From Chrysaora quinquecirrha (taxonomy: Eukaryota > Cnidaria > Scyphozoa > Semaeostomeae > Pelagiidae), in assembly GCA_014526335.1 (NCBI GenBank), contig JACTAT010000105.1, positions 271,422 to 335,421 on the forward strand: a DNA stretch of 64,000 bases, in the 5' to 3' direction. The notes beneath the pieces were generated by a model. The model was not told the DNA's origin. It made no database searches and worked only from the letters and a program-made list of their open reading frames with translations. Made by a program: the position numbers and the translations under genes. Positions 1 to 11,855 of the stretch are shown here, piece after piece; position 1 is the first letter of the stretch; each line of letters begins with the position of its first letter.

Positions 1-3000
1 GTCGACATCCATTGTAGCAACGACCTGGGAAAAAAGAAATTAACAATATCACATGAAGTATTAAAAAAAAACAATAATCATCATAAACACAACTATGTAT
101 AGCAAAAATACGTATAGTCTTTGAGCAGTACAAAATTGCAAAACTGCAAGAAACAGCGGAATTTTTTAATAAACTTTAAGCTTTTTTCGTCTGCTATAGC
201 TACTCTGAGGAGTGTCAGACGAAAAAAGCTTTTAAGTATGTACAGTGAATCTCAGCATTAACGAACCGTGAAGGGGACCAGTGAAATGTTCGTTACATCG
301 GGAGTTCGCTATTAAAGTTTGCTTACTAAGTTTGCTATTAGAGGAACGAGATATTAAGTTCGTTATACCAAAACCTTCGTTATATCAGGGGTTCTGAATG
401 CAGGGATTAAACTGTATTATAGAATTTGCAGATATTGTGCAGTGATTGCAATATAACGAAAAATCGAAACTTGCGCAGAATTAGCTTTTTAATCAACATT
501 GTTCGCGGCCGACGAGTGGATTTGAGGAGGACAAGGGGTATTTCAGGTCTCGAAAAGGATTACCCGATTCCCGTTGAACTAAAAGGAATATCAGGGTGTA
601 CGATTACGAGATGCCAAATTATGCGTTGCCCCTCGGAGGAGGAAGGTGAATAACAAGAGTCAAAGCAAATAAGCACGGGTATTGCAACAATTCGGACAGA
701 CACTGCTGCTACCCTATTCTTCAGAAAGGACCTTTCAATAAGATTAAGCCTCAAATAGGATCTTTGGAATCTACGCAAACAGAAGGCTCAAATTCACAAA
801 GTCAGTCTATCATTCAAAGCTGACATAGAAATCATAGCTAATAGGACCGAGAGATAATTTCATTAGAGAACAAGTTTCTTAAGAAGCTGCTCAAATAAAT
901 CTGTTTTCCTGAATTTATCCAGAACAGATGAACGAGTGAAAAGCATTCGTATTCGTCAGGCGTTAACTGCTGATATGACTGCGTGTAAAGACTTGAGTTG
1001 CAGACGAATACAATTACCCCAAACTAAATGCAGTTAGAACATCCTCCGAAAATAGGAATATGTTTATCAATATCGTTGTCAAATATTGCTCAGCACGAGG
1101 AGCTTTCGCCTGATGATTGAATCAGTTACGAAATTCAGAGCCGCATAATCAATGGTCTTTAATTTGTCTAAATCTTTCGAATATGAATATACGTACTTTT
1201 TTATAATAAACCATTTGTAAGAAACCTAGACTCTCGAATGGCCAAAAATCCAAGCATCGTCACTACTGGAAAACTGAGTCCCACGGACCCCACCTGAGTC
1301 CCACGTCCCGAGTCCCACCTGACTCCCAAGCCTCGAGTCCCACCTGACTCCCAAGCCTCGAGTCCCACCTGCATCCCACGTCCCAGGTCCCTCCTGCGTC
1401 CCACGTCCCAGGTCCCACCTGAGTCCCACATCCAGGTCTCACCTGAGTCCCACATCCAGGTCCCACCTGAGTACCACGTCCCAGGTCCCACCTGCGTCCC
1501 ATGTCTCAGGTCCCACCTGAGTTCCACGTCCATGGTCCCACCGCGTCTGGAAATGCTTACCAAACAAGATCGCCATGGATGGACGTCGATCCTGAATCGC
1601 CATGGAAGGACGTACCCAGTTATGTGCTGTATCTCCGTCTAACTTCAAGCCCACGTTGGGTAAACGAGTATAAAAACGTTTTAATCCGAACTATGAAAAT
1701 ATTCTATCCAACAGACGGTTTGAAACTAATAGTCGTATTAGATGATGAGAAGACAGAGGACCATAGCTTAGGAGAACGGTTAAAAAACGAATGGCCATAT
1801 CCGGAAATTCGCTACAGAGCACCGGGAGACCCAAGAGTTTATCATAACTGGGGAAAAGGTAGAATGTTCTGGGATATGCATCACGCCGAAACATGCACCA
1901 ATGCAACTTATGTTGGTTTTATCGACACAGATACGTTTTTCAGCACGCTTGTTACTCCAGATTTGTTATTTGAAAATGGCAAGCCAGTTATTGTAGCAAA
2001 GATAGGCAAACCACCATATCCATGCTGGGTGAAGGTTACTGAATTTGTGCTTGGTCGAAAAGAGGTGATGCAATGTATGTCATACTTTCCTGTGATGATC
2101 AAAACCAGCCATTTGAAAGAACTACGCGAAGAGGTTGCTAAAGAACAAGGCAAGTCTTTTGGCTCTATATTCAGTGATTCAGCAACGAAAGCTGGTGGAA
2201 TGTATTGTCTCTGCCAGTTTAGCTTAATGTGCAACTATGTATGGTATCATCACAGGGATGAATACGCGTGGCATCTCCAAATGGTTCCTGATGGAAATTG
2301 GACAGGAACAAATTGGGTTCCTAATATGGTCAAGCCAGAATACTTCCATACTGAAGTAAAACCAGAACACAAAATACCAATCCCACGTAGTGCAGTTCAT
2401 CTTCGTTATTCAATCACAAATGGCAAAGATTTAGTGGGACAAGAGCCAGCACCAGACATAGTTGATGATTTTTTACGAGAAGGCTTGTGTTATTCTGGAG
2501 GCTTTGAAAGATGCCCAGATCAATGCAAAAAATGGGATCAAAACAAAGTGCATTATAACCTATATTCATTTGAGTGGTATCAGTGGTTTTGGGATAAAAG
2601 ATGTTTTGTGCAACAGCAAAAACATTACAAGAAAGTTGAAAGGTTTTTAGAATACTATGCGAAGAAGAATAAGGAGATTTTTGGTCTTAATTCAATTGAC
2701 GAAATGTGCTCACTTTATGATAAAATTAAACAACGCAAATAAACAGTATGAACTGAAAATTTTATGAGTATTTTGGATATTCTAGGGTCCCTAATAAAGG
2801 ATAATCCCTTTATTTCTACATGAAGAACTTTTCCATCCCGAAAATTATGCTGGGATTTTGGTAAATGAGTAATCAACCGGAGGGACAATTCTGCAAACCG
2901 GAGGGGCAAATTTGTGCTGTTTAATCCAAAGTGGCTCAGTGACCCAAAATCACTCAGTGAACAATCCTAACGAGACTGTATCGAAACATAATAATACTTC

Positions 3001-6000
3001 TGTCGAAAAGTTGACTAATGTTGTTCGCAAAGCAGCTACCCCACCTACCCAGAGTTTATTCGCGCTAATGAAGAACATACACTGTACGCCATAATTGGTA
3101 AACGGAAATAAAAAGTCCACTCCTAATAAGGGGTCTTTTCAGAAATTAGTACTTAAGGGTTATAGGGGGTCAGGGATTATGGTTTTTCGAACATGCCATC
3201 TCTTGAGACTACCAATGACTTTCAAAATTTCAGGATTTCCTTTTTCTATCAAAAGCCTTTGAAACATTCGCCTGCATACTCAAAATCAGAAAATTTTAAA
3301 AAACTTTCAGTATTGGGCTCCACTTGCCCAAGTCGCCTTCGATAGAATGGAAGAGACGACTTGTACTGAACAGCTCCTACTCCTAATAAAACCCAACTGC
3401 AAGAAGTCGAAAGCAAAATCAGAATCATGTCTACTATTGGTCAAATATCTTGATCAAAGGTGCCGCTGCCGGATCGAAAACCGTCCGGCTATTCAACTGT
3501 GAGCTGTTCAGTACAAGTCGTCTCTTTCGTTCTATCAAAGACGAGTTGGGCTAGTCCAGTATTGGGCCAGTTTTTCAGTTTCTAATAAAAAATACGTGTA
3601 CAGCAAATTCAAACAAACAAATTGAAAAGGAGAGTAGTATTTGTTTCAAATTTGGCAGTAGAACGAAACAAGACCCTCGCTTCTTACAAAACTGCTCAAA
3701 AACCCATGGAAACATTTCTAGAAATCTATGGTTTTTGTTAGCAGGAAACAATACGACATCCCAACAGCCTTGAATACGACTAGGAAAAGTCTCGAGAGCA
3801 ATGGATACGACCATAGGACATGTCTCGACAGCCTTGAATACGACTAGGACACACCTTAGGCCTTCTATACGATCAGAACACAAAGGGAGAGCCTCGGATA
3901 TAACTTGAAAAAATCTCCAGCCCTTGATATGGTCAGGGCACGTCTTGACAGTGCACTAGGACAAGTCTTAAGACTGAGAGCCTTGGATACGACTAAGACA
4001 AATCTAAAGCCTTTTGCACGATTGGGATAGAATGTGGATGGGAAATAGGGTGTCGCTGAGAAATGAGCAAATCAGTACAGCACTGCTGTCTTTGCTACAC
4101 GGAAAAGCAAGGAAAAGTGGGTCTAATCAAAATGCAAAGGGTTAAGAGCCAAAATACATATCGTAGTAGAAAATAATCTTCTAAAGATCTACTTACATCA
4201 CAAAACTCTTGAAATGAAATTTTTCCATCGCCATCTTTATCAAACTGCAAGATAGTTTTATCAACTATTTGCTGTAGTTGAACTTCTTTTAAATTATTGC
4301 CAACCATCATTTTGAGAACTTGGAATAGTTCACCATTTGATATGTATCCGTCTTGGTCAATGTCATAAATCTGAAAAGCGACTGTAATAGAAACCCCTTG
4401 TTAAATGCCTTGCATTTTTGTAATTTGATTTAAAACTTACTATGAAAATTAGATTGGGATTTTTCAAAACATATTTTCCTATAATCTCGCTCACAAGTTT
4501 CTGTAATTTTAGAAGGCATGAAAAACTCTAGTAAAGAAGACCTGGTAGATGCATTTTTTAAAGATATCAAATGATTCAAAGTACAAAATTTCTATAAACA
4601 GCCAAAACATGTTGTGCATATATCAATACTTTATTCGTCAGACTATTAACATAAACAGACCAAAAAAAATTGACTAAGGCAGAATACACCCAGGTGTGGA
4701 TTGAAAAGGATCAAAATAAAGCATAACCAGCCCTGTGCTTCAACACCAATCAGCTTGTAGGATACAGCAGGAAGAACAAAAGAATAACTTGAATATTTCA
4801 AGTGACAAAACGAACTCTTTCTGTCTACATTTGTTTTAATGTTCACGGATTCCAAAATGACTTAATGAAACAAATATCTTGCTCTACAACTTCTATTATT
4901 CAAAAACAAACTTACATCTCAGCTTGGAGCTTTTGTCACCTTTTACACTAAATTGAGACACACCTTCAATGAATTCTAAAATATAAATAACAATTATTAA
5001 ATGAGCAAAATCTACTATCAGGTTTTTTCATTTTAATATGTATGGGAATTGTGTAACAATCAAAGCTAACTCTTTTAGCTTCTTGTTGAAACTTGAAGTT
5101 CAATTTACAGTTTTAGGTTTTTTCTCTCAACCTCTTAAGTCTTAACAGAGAGTCATTTATAATAAAACCAAAGTTCACGGTTCTGTGGTGTGGTGGTGTA
5201 ATCCAGCTGATTCGCGGTGGGTGTCAGGGCTCAGTGTGGTAAGGGTTCAAGCCCAGCCACAGCATAGTCACAGCCAGGATAGAGGTCTAAATTATTTAAT
5301 AACCTACTACTGAGATCCTAGCAACTGGCAATAAAACACCATTTCACCTTCCACCTTCACCTGTGTATTTCTCACACTAATCTGCCCATTCCTTCTGTGA
5401 AATATTTTCCAGAGTTAAAATCTCAGCATAATTTTGTAATAAAATTTATCTATATATTATCCATATATGTTAAGCAAGACTGTTGATAATTTTTGTGACT
5501 TTATGTCTCCTTATAAGCAAAGAACCCCTCTTTTTTTTTTTTTTTCCATTAAGGGCTACTAAAGCTTGCAATTAATAAATGTGAAATAAATTGAGTTGTA
5601 ATACACCTTTTCAACTAAGAGCCTCGTTTTCAAAATTTATGAAAATCTTTTCGTATCCAAATTTTGACCCCAGATTCAGATTAAGCAAATTCATTTTGGT
5701 ATTGAAGGGATCTTTACTCCTCTAGTCCATATGATGTTGATTTTATAGCTATAAAAAGTCTGCAAATTTATGAAGGATTTGACAGTGAAAATCGTTTGGG
5801 GTGAAATTTTACACCTCAGTCATTTTTCACGGTCAAATCCCTTACAAATTTTCAAACATCGTAAGGACTAGAGGAGTAAGAATTTGCCGCAACACTAAAA
5901 CGAAGGTGCTGAATTCGAATATGAAGTCAAAATGTTTCTACAAGGCAAGTTTCAAATTTTTTGAACACGAGGCCCTTAGTTGAAAAGGTGTATTACTGAC

Positions 6001-7146
6001 AAAAAATCAAATTGCCATTGACAAGTCCCAAGGCTAGTAATTAGTAAATGTGAAATAAAGTGAAGCTGTAATAATTTACAAAAACATCAAACTAGTCTCA
6101 AACCTTTGAAGTCAATTTCTCCATTTCCGTCAGTATCAAATATTTCTATAACTCTTTGCACAAGTGGATTTTGTTGTAATTCAGGCAATGACATAAATTC
6201 TTCAACTGATAAAGTACCAGATCCATCTAAATCCAATTTTCTGAATCTTTTTCCTAAACGTCTGATCTCATCCGCATCAACTAAGAAAAGATAAGCAAAG
6301 TTTTACAGTTTAGGAAATATTTAATGTGTTACAGTTGATTCCTAAAAATTGCTGCGTGGTTTATCCTCAACTTCCAAAAGCGATCCAATGAAACTGTTTT
6401 CTTGAAGCGTTTTAGGTGCCAAAGACACGGAGTCAGAAAAGAGATGTTATCGCTTTTCATGATTTTCTGAACTAACTATATCTAACTATTTACAACTATA
6501 CAAAGTAAAAACAAGGAAATACATTTATGTAAATGCAAATGAGATTCTAACGTAAAGAGGAAAAGGCTGGGGCGTGAGGATAACATTACATAGGAGGAAA
6601 TATGCATAAATTACGAGAAGGATTATGGAAGTAGGTAGTATGACGTCAATACTTGAGGAAAGAGGAAAAATTGCAGAATGAATGCGCTTTGAGAAGTAAA
6701 CACAGAGGGGCCTAAAATTGGGGTTTAGATTTCAATACAACAGGAATTGCAAATCAAAGTAGGGTCCAGAAAATATAGCAGTTTTATCTTTGGGCAACCT
6801 CTGTTTTGAGTGCAGCTTACAGCAATGCCAAGCTTTGCAGCTTCAGAAAAGTTGAGGCATTGGTTTGCTGCATTTTGCATGTGGCTGCTGCTTCTAAGTG
6901 GAAAAAGGCTACATATTTGTCCCAAGGTCAATCACTAGGAAGCAATCCTTCTGTAATTTTGCCTTGCTTCATGCTTTATCAGAAATGGCAACCAGAGCTG
7001 TTCTGGCAAAAATTTCAGCATTAATTTTCAAAATTTTTTGTGTCATTACCAAAATAATTTTTCGTTAGAATATCACAAAAAGTATTATTTTCATAAAGAT
7101 ACTTACAATGTGTAACCATATCAGCTGGAAGTGAATATTCATTACC
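1..7146 (-). CDS. PPP3R1: Calcineurin subunit B (regulatory), left copy, partial
   Basis: This is the calcium-binding regulatory subunit of the calcineurin phosphatase. Five exons are visible on the minus strand with GT-AG junctions and matching phases: 7107-7146, 6104-6280, 4916-4975, 4197-4381 and 1-24 (cut by the window edge). With an initiator Met on an upstream exon that I could not find, the protein is 170 residues, the usual animal length. It begins Gly-Asn-Glu, as expected for N-myristoylation at Gly2. Four EF-hand loops are intact: residues 31-42 ([12 protein letters not shown]), 63-74 ([12 protein letters not shown]), 100-111 ([12 protein letters not shown]) and 141-152 ([12 protein letters not shown]). 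The linker [14 protein letters not shown] is typical of the family. The exons read the same as those of the right copy. The last intron (25-4196) contains a glycosyltransferase ORF on the opposite strand. Confidence 0.9.
177..236. repeat. Short hairpin (transposon-end-like)
   Basis: A near-perfect inverted repeat with arms AAGCTTTTTTCGTCTG and CAGACGAAAAAAGCTT around about 25 bases. The same arm sequence with CTCTGAGGAGTGTCAGACG occurs in the NDUFAF1 intron near 25.8, 26.0 and 27.65 kb, so it is a dispersed repeat. The right copy is at 50,555-50,614. Confidence 0.6.
1270..1545. repeat. GC-rich minisatellite upstream of glycosyltransferase (left)
   Basis: A degenerate tandem array of about 24-base units built on TCCCACCTGAGTCCCACGTC. 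It reads through as Gly/Trp-rich frames on the minus strand, which I do not regard as genes. The counterpart is 51,655-51,930. The left-copy deletion junction that removes the start of the glycosyltransferase lies at the right edge of this array. Confidence 0.75.
1501..2742 (+). CDS. Predicted glycosyltransferase, N-terminally truncated copy
   Basis: Single-exon ORF in the last intron of calcineurin B, on the opposite strand. Real homology to the right copy starts near 1548 (GNAYQT...). The first 15 or so codons are read from the minisatellite, because about 575 bases carrying the cytoplasmic tail, signal anchor and stem are missing here. The catalytic part is intact: FIDTDTFF at about residue 140 is a DxD-type metal/nucleotide-sugar motif, and the cysteine-rich C-terminus ends in IKQRK with a stop at 2740-2742. 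Without a signal anchor it probably cannot enter the Golgi. The family is not one I can name; GT-A fold assignment is inferred from DxD and the type II topology of the other copy. Confidence 0.6.
   Translation: MSQVPPEFHVHGPTASGNAYQTRSPWMDVDPESPWKDVPSYVLYLRLTSSPRWVNEYKNVLIRTMKIFYPTDGLKLIVVLDDEKTEDHSLGERLKNEWPYPEIRYRAPGDPRVYHNWGKGRMFWDMHHAETCTNATYVGFIDTDTFFSTLVTPDLLFENGKPVIVAKIGKPPYPCWVKVTEFVLGRKEVMQCMSYFPVMIKTSHLKELREEVAKEQGKSFGSIFSDSATKAGGMYCLCQFSLMCNYVWYHHRDEYAWHLQMVPDGNWTGTNWVPNMVKPEYFHTEVKPEHKIPIPRSAVHLRYSITNGKDLVGQEPAPDIVDDFLREGLCYSGGFERCPDQCKKWDQNKVHYNLYSFEWYQWFWDKRCFVQQQKHYKKVERFLEYYAKKNKEIFGLNSIDEMCSLYDKIKQRK
3318..3558. mobile_element. Hairpin MITE-like element
   Basis: About 60-70-base inverted arms: left contains GAGACGACTTGTACTGAACA (3353-3372), right the complement TGTTCAGTACAAGTCGTCTC. 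The interior is about 110 bases. No coding content. Copy at 54,607-54,847. Confidence 0.6.
3763..3990. repeat. Degenerate tandem repeat
   Basis: Repeats of the theme CCTTGAATACGACTAGGACA at roughly 35-60-base spacing, strongly diverged. The same array is at 55,052-55,279. It lies in the last intron of calcineurin B. Confidence 0.5.
5171..5345 (+). mobile_element. Possible tRNA-derived SINE head
   Basis: A box-A-like TGGTGTGGTGG is followed about 50 bases later by GGGTTCAAGCCC, which fits the pol III box B pattern. The stretch cannot fold into a complete tRNA that I can recognise. It sits in a calcineurin B intron, with a copy at 56,461-56,635. A decayed tRNA gene is the alternative. Confidence 0.35.
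5598..5996. mobile_element. Inverted-repeat MITE, 399 bp
   Basis: Terminal inverted repeats GTAATACACCTTTTCAACTA and TAGTTGAAAAGGTGTATTAC. The interior has a second palindrome around a TCATTTTTCACGGTCAAA motif. Flanks at 5570-5600 and 6033-6072 share a related direct repeat (TAAATGTGAAATAAA). Non-coding. The right-copy counterpart is 56,887-57,288. Confidence 0.7.
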
Positions 7147-7213
7147 CTGAAAATAGAAAAGAAAAAATTAAAAATATTGCTCAAAGAGCAATTGTAACAG
7201 TTTACTAAGTGAT

Positions 7214-7549
7214 TCTTATCAATTTTTCAAGCTCTGTTTAATATGCCTTACTACATGAAATCAACAGAGAAATAAATTAACACAACTTTTTATCACTCTG
7301 TTTTAATATTTTCATTATTGAAATCTAACTTACATTCTTTCAAAACTTTGACTAGACAATATTGACAGCTTAATCTTAACACAGTGTTAATCTTAGCAAA
7401 TTTAATTTGAGCATACTTGAGAGCATAAACAAATGGTCCCACTATTAACCCTAGAGGTAACCCTAAAAACAACATACTACATGCAATGTCAGTAAATAGA
7501 TCATGCAGGGTTTTAGAATATCAGTCTGGGGGCATAAACCGAATGTCCC
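7214..7549 (-). other. Left-copy-specific segment with an exon-like frame
   Basis: About 335 bases absent from the right copy at 58,511. On the minus strand an open frame at about 7334-7468 is bounded by a possible acceptor (TTTTTAG before GGTTACC) and donor (GAAT before GTAAGT). It encodes a hydrophobic stretch, GLPLGLIVGPFVYALKYA, followed by a Leu/Cys/Lys segment. I do not recognise it. It may be a transposed exon or a chance frame in a transposon. Confidence 0.35.
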
Positions 7550-7572
7550 TATCATATAGGGCGATTTGGTAG

Positions 7573-7923
7573 AATTTTAATTTCTCCAAATCAAAAGATA
7601 TCAAGTTGTTGATGCAAAAATCGTATAAAGCATCCAAAATTTAGTCTAGGTGCAAAGTTTTACTTTCTCAGCACTGGTATTATCGTTTTTACGAGCGTTC
7701 AAAGTTCACGATTTTATAAGGGCTTAGACCTAGTGGGTGTAAAAGTTTCACCTACTTCATTTTTCGCAGTCAAAGCCTTAATAGAATTGATAAGTTTGAA
7801 TATTTATAATATTAAGAATACAAGTGCTAGGAAAGCAAAATTTTGTACTTAGACTAAATTTTCGATGCTTTATACCATTTTTGCATCAAAAATTGATGTC
7901 TTTTGATTTGGAGAAATTTAAAT
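7573..7923. mobile_element. Hairpin MITE, 350 bp
   Basis: Long imperfect inverted arms, left containing TTTCTCCAAATCAAAAGA and right TCTTTTGATTTGGAGAAA. Both arms also share the TTTATACGAT/ATAAAGCATC region. The central motif TCATTTTTCGCAGTCAAAGC resembles the middle of the 5,598-5,996 element, so the two are probably one family. It abuts the long-inverted-repeat element at 7,924. Copy at 58,529-58,869. Confidence 0.65.
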
Positions 7924-10900
7924 TAGACAGGGAAATTACTGTAACCATCTAGCAAACTGGGTAACCGAAAATTTTATTGTTGCTATTACTTTACTATACC
8001 ATTGCGGATATTTTGGCACTTGGGACATTTTTTGGTAATTACCGGAAGTCACGTGATCGATGACGTATGCAGTTGCCGGTCAGTAAAAATCAATGTCGAG
8101 ATATTTTAAATTTCAGTATACCATATCAAAGAGCGTCGAAAATGGAGCAAAATATTATAAGACATGCCTTGCGTTTGAGTTACGGATACAAAGTTATGGA
8201 CAGTTCAAAATGTGCTCCTCCGCAGAGGCTCAAATCTGTTTAGCTTTGAAAGTTTATTCTGTAATCTGTCTGAAGCAAAACTACTGTCTTAAAAACTTTG
8301 TTGAGGTATCACGGATGTACAAGAGGGGCGAATCTTTCAGAAAAATTTAGATTCATTGTGATAGTTGTCAATCAGACGTTCTTCTTACCTACTGAACAAG
8401 AAGGAAAACTTGCGACTTTGAGTTCATGCGCTTTTCCGATGATACTTAGCTAATGCACTGTTCGCCTGCCCAATTTCAACGTCTTACCATTATTATTCCT
8501 ATTAAAGGTACACAAATGGTAAAAATTTGTGAGAAATCTTATATTCATGGTTGTGAGAAGTCAATCAAAAGTTCTTATCCCTTGAGCAAGCCGAAACTTT
8601 GCGAGATTGCATCGACTGTGCGTTCATGTGTTGCCTCTAGATTCTTTTTGTGCTCTATGGCTGTCGTTTGTACTGTAGCTATGATTCTTTATGTACTTTA
8701 CTTGCGACCATAATCGGCAAACATATTGTATATCATGCATCTAGAACTTGTAGCTCAATCCTGATTCATACCAAGCGCGGTATAAAACAACCAGTTGAGC
8801 AAGTCTCCACTGCAGCTGCGCTTCCAGAATCATTTCAAGGTGCAAATATTTGCTGTTAAATCTTCGAAATTTTCTTGATCGCCATTGCGAGATCTTTTGC
8901 AAAGAAGAATAGCAGAATGAATGTAAATTGTTAGGAAACGCACTGCTGTCACTGAAATTGACTAAAGGCCATGTCCCACTTCCTCAACATGGTAGCTAAT
9001 GGTGCGTGTGATTGACCTATTAAATCTGGTGAAGCCAATGGACCGCTGTGGACCCTGATAATAGAGACCTGGTGACGATCAAACAGCGTAGTCGGAAAAC
9101 AGGATGACTTTCCCGTTCAATGATGACATATATGGAAACAATTCGCCCCAATAGAGCTTCTATAGAAAACCACATACCCGAAGGTGAGGACCAAGCGTAG
9201 CGTAGCAGGGCGAATCGTGGAGCAGATAACTACCAATTCCAACGTTGACGTTCCTCTTTGGAGAACTATATTGTGCATACTTTGAATCAGATGAGGTATA
9301 TTGAACAGGCGAACAGCAATCGCCATCTCCTATACAAGCCCATTTTTAGGTTTCGTTAAGCGCCGCTTACTGTATTAATTGACTTTACCTTCAGCTTTTC
9401 TGAGGTTGCTGTTATGAACTCTAACTGATTCTTTGCCGATTCGCTTTGTAAGCGTTTTTTCTTACGATGATGGTGTAGGGTTTCTAGCGGACTTAGACCA
9501 GACCATTTTTTACTTGAAACATAAAGCAATCAGGTTAATCAGCCCTTGTCTCTGCTTCGCTATGAATTGGTTTGTCATCGTACTCTGTGTTTGTGTATAC
9601 ATTTGCCATTCTCTTTACCAGCTTAAAACTTTCATCTGTCAAGGACGACAAATTTGGGAGATTCCAAAATTGCGCTGAATCATCAGCCGAAACATGTATT
9701 ACAAATTCAAATCCATTGTCGTTCTTTTTGAAATTCGTATCTCATATTCTGTTGCTGAGAAATTTTGGAAATATATCTGCTTTCCATTTCAGCATTTTCG
9801 AAAACGCGGACACGGTGCCGAGATCTAACGGTGCGCAATCGATTCAGCTCTTCCAAGAAGTTCAGATCAGCGGTGCACTGCGCCTAGATGGAAAGTAGCC
9901 GATGTCGGAAAGGGCTCGGCTGTATACGCTTCATTCAAGAAATGAAGAAATTCCTAAGTAATGGCTCCAAAACTATTTTAAGAACAGTAGCTTTATGGGA
10001 TAACTGACAGTCTCTTTCAAAATAGAAAAAGGGTTTTTAGGAGCTGATTTCTTGACTATTGCTTCGCGTTGAATTGGTTCTATCCTTATAAGCAGATTAT
10101 TGCTGGATAAAAAGAACGTTTGATATCGTGTGAATCTGAGTTCTTCTGACATTTTCGTAACCCTTGTGAATCCGATTGGGTAATAAAAGCTACCATGTTG
10201 AGGAAGTGGGACACTGCCTTTAGTCAATTTCAAGATGTCTTTGTTGCATATGGCATGGAAGGAAAATTGCAAATGTGAAAATAGAACTACAAGGAAGGGA
10301 CACAATAAAAGAAACAAGCAGAAGGTGCCAATGACGCTTCTAATGAAGCAGCGAAAGAACATTATCCATGAACGTAACTTAGTGACAGCAGTGCGTTTTC
10401 TAACAATTCACATTCATTCTGCTATTCTTCTTTGCAAAAGATCTCGCAATGGCGATCAAGAAAATTTCGAAGATTTAACAGCAAATATTTTGCACCTTGA
10501 AATGATTCTGGAAGCGCAGCTGCAGTGGAGACTTGCGCAACTGGTTGTTTTATACCGCGCTTGGTATGAATCAGGATTGAGCTACAAGTTCTAGACGCAT
10601 GATATACAATATGTTTGCCGATTATGGTCGCAAGTAAAGTACATAAAGAATCATAGCTACAGTACAAACGACAGACATAGAGCACAAAAAGAATCTAAAG
10701 GCAACACATGAACGCACAGTCGATGCAATCTCGCAAAGTTTCGGCTTGCTCAAGGGATAAGAACTTTTGATTGACTTCTCACAACCATGAATATAAGTTT
10801 TTCTCACAAATTTTTACCATTTGTGTACCTTTAATAGGAATAATAATGGTAAGACGTTGAAATTGGGCAGGCGAACAGTGCATTAGCTAAGTATCATCGG

Positions 10901-11413
10901 AAAAGCGCATGAACTCAAAGTCGCAAGTTTTCCTTCTTGTTCAGTAGGTAAGAAGAACGTCTGATTGACAACTATCACAATGAATCTAAATTTTTCTGAA
11001 AGATTCGCCCCTCTTGTACATCCGTGATACCTCAACAAAGTTTTTAAGACAGTAGTTTTGCTTCAGACAGATTACAGAATAAACTTTCAAAGCTAAAATG
11101 ATTTGAGCCTCTGCGGAGGAGCACATTTTGAACTGTCCATAACTTTGTATCCGTAACTCAAACGCAAGGCATGTCTTATAATATTCTGCTCCATTTTCAA
11201 CACTCTTTGATATGGTATACTGAAATTTAAAATATCTCGACATTGATTTTTTACTAACCGGCAACTGCATACGTCATCGATTACGTGACTTCCGGTAATT
11301 ACCAAAAAATGTCCCAAGTGCCAAAATATCCGCAATGGTATAGTAAGGTAATAGCAACAATAAAATTTTCGGTTACCCTGTTTGCTAGATGGTTACAGTA
11401 ATTTCCCTGTCTA
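7924..11413. mobile_element. Long-inverted-repeat (foldback-type) element, left
   Basis: Termini TAGACAGGGAAATTACTGTA and TACAGTAATTTCCCTGTCTA face each other. The left arm runs from 7,924 to about 9,000 and the right arm from about 10,195 to 11,413, with an unpaired centre of about 1.2 kb. The right arm carries roughly 130 bases more than the left near its inner end. Flanking TA suggests a TA target duplication. Short open frames occur on both arms (a 94-residue frame and its mirror image), and minus-strand fragments occur in the centre, but none resembles a transposase I know. The right copy is 58,871-62,410. Confidence 0.7.
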
Positions 11414-11736
11414 CGTGTCTTTTTTGTAATCCATCTGCGACAATCTGACGAACTGCACGATACCGAACGTTTCCATGGTTCCCATTGACACGTTTGTCAT
11501 AACTAAACCGGTAACTTAGCCCGGAGGGAGCCTGATCACATTTGACCAGCAGTAGGCAGCAAATGAATCTGCTGTTTTCAATCTCAGTTAACTTTTTTGA
11601 CCTCAAAAGCAAAAACTCAAGGTTTTTCTGCTGCCAGAAATTGTATAGAATTCAAGATCTTCAAACATTAATCTTAAATCTCCAAACATTAAAAACCATC
11701 TTAATTCTGATCCCATTATTTTGATATTTGGAAATT
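11414..11736. other. Left-copy-specific 323-bp segment
   Basis: Absent from the right copy, where the end of the foldback element runs straight into the common flank at 62,411. It starts exactly at the element boundary. A minus-strand frame of about 50 residues crosses it; I do not recognise that frame. It may be the remains of a further insertion, or sequence lost from the other copy. Confidence 0.4.
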
Positions 11737-11855
11737 AACGTACTAGTCACTACCACCTTATACCAATGTGCTATGACGGAGCGTTACGTTTTACGTTTTA
11801 TAGTCAGGTCGCTACGGGACAGAAACAAGGGGTCAGACTGCAAAATCGCCGGGCA

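Noticed and set aside
1201..1563. Gly/Trp-rich minus-strand frames (also 51,579-51,896)
   Set aside because: They are translations of the 24-base minisatellite, exist in several frames at once and lack any family resemblance.
5171..5280. Genuine tRNA gene
   Set aside because: Boxes A and B are present but no complete cloverleaf with an anticodon arm and acceptor pairing could be drawn.
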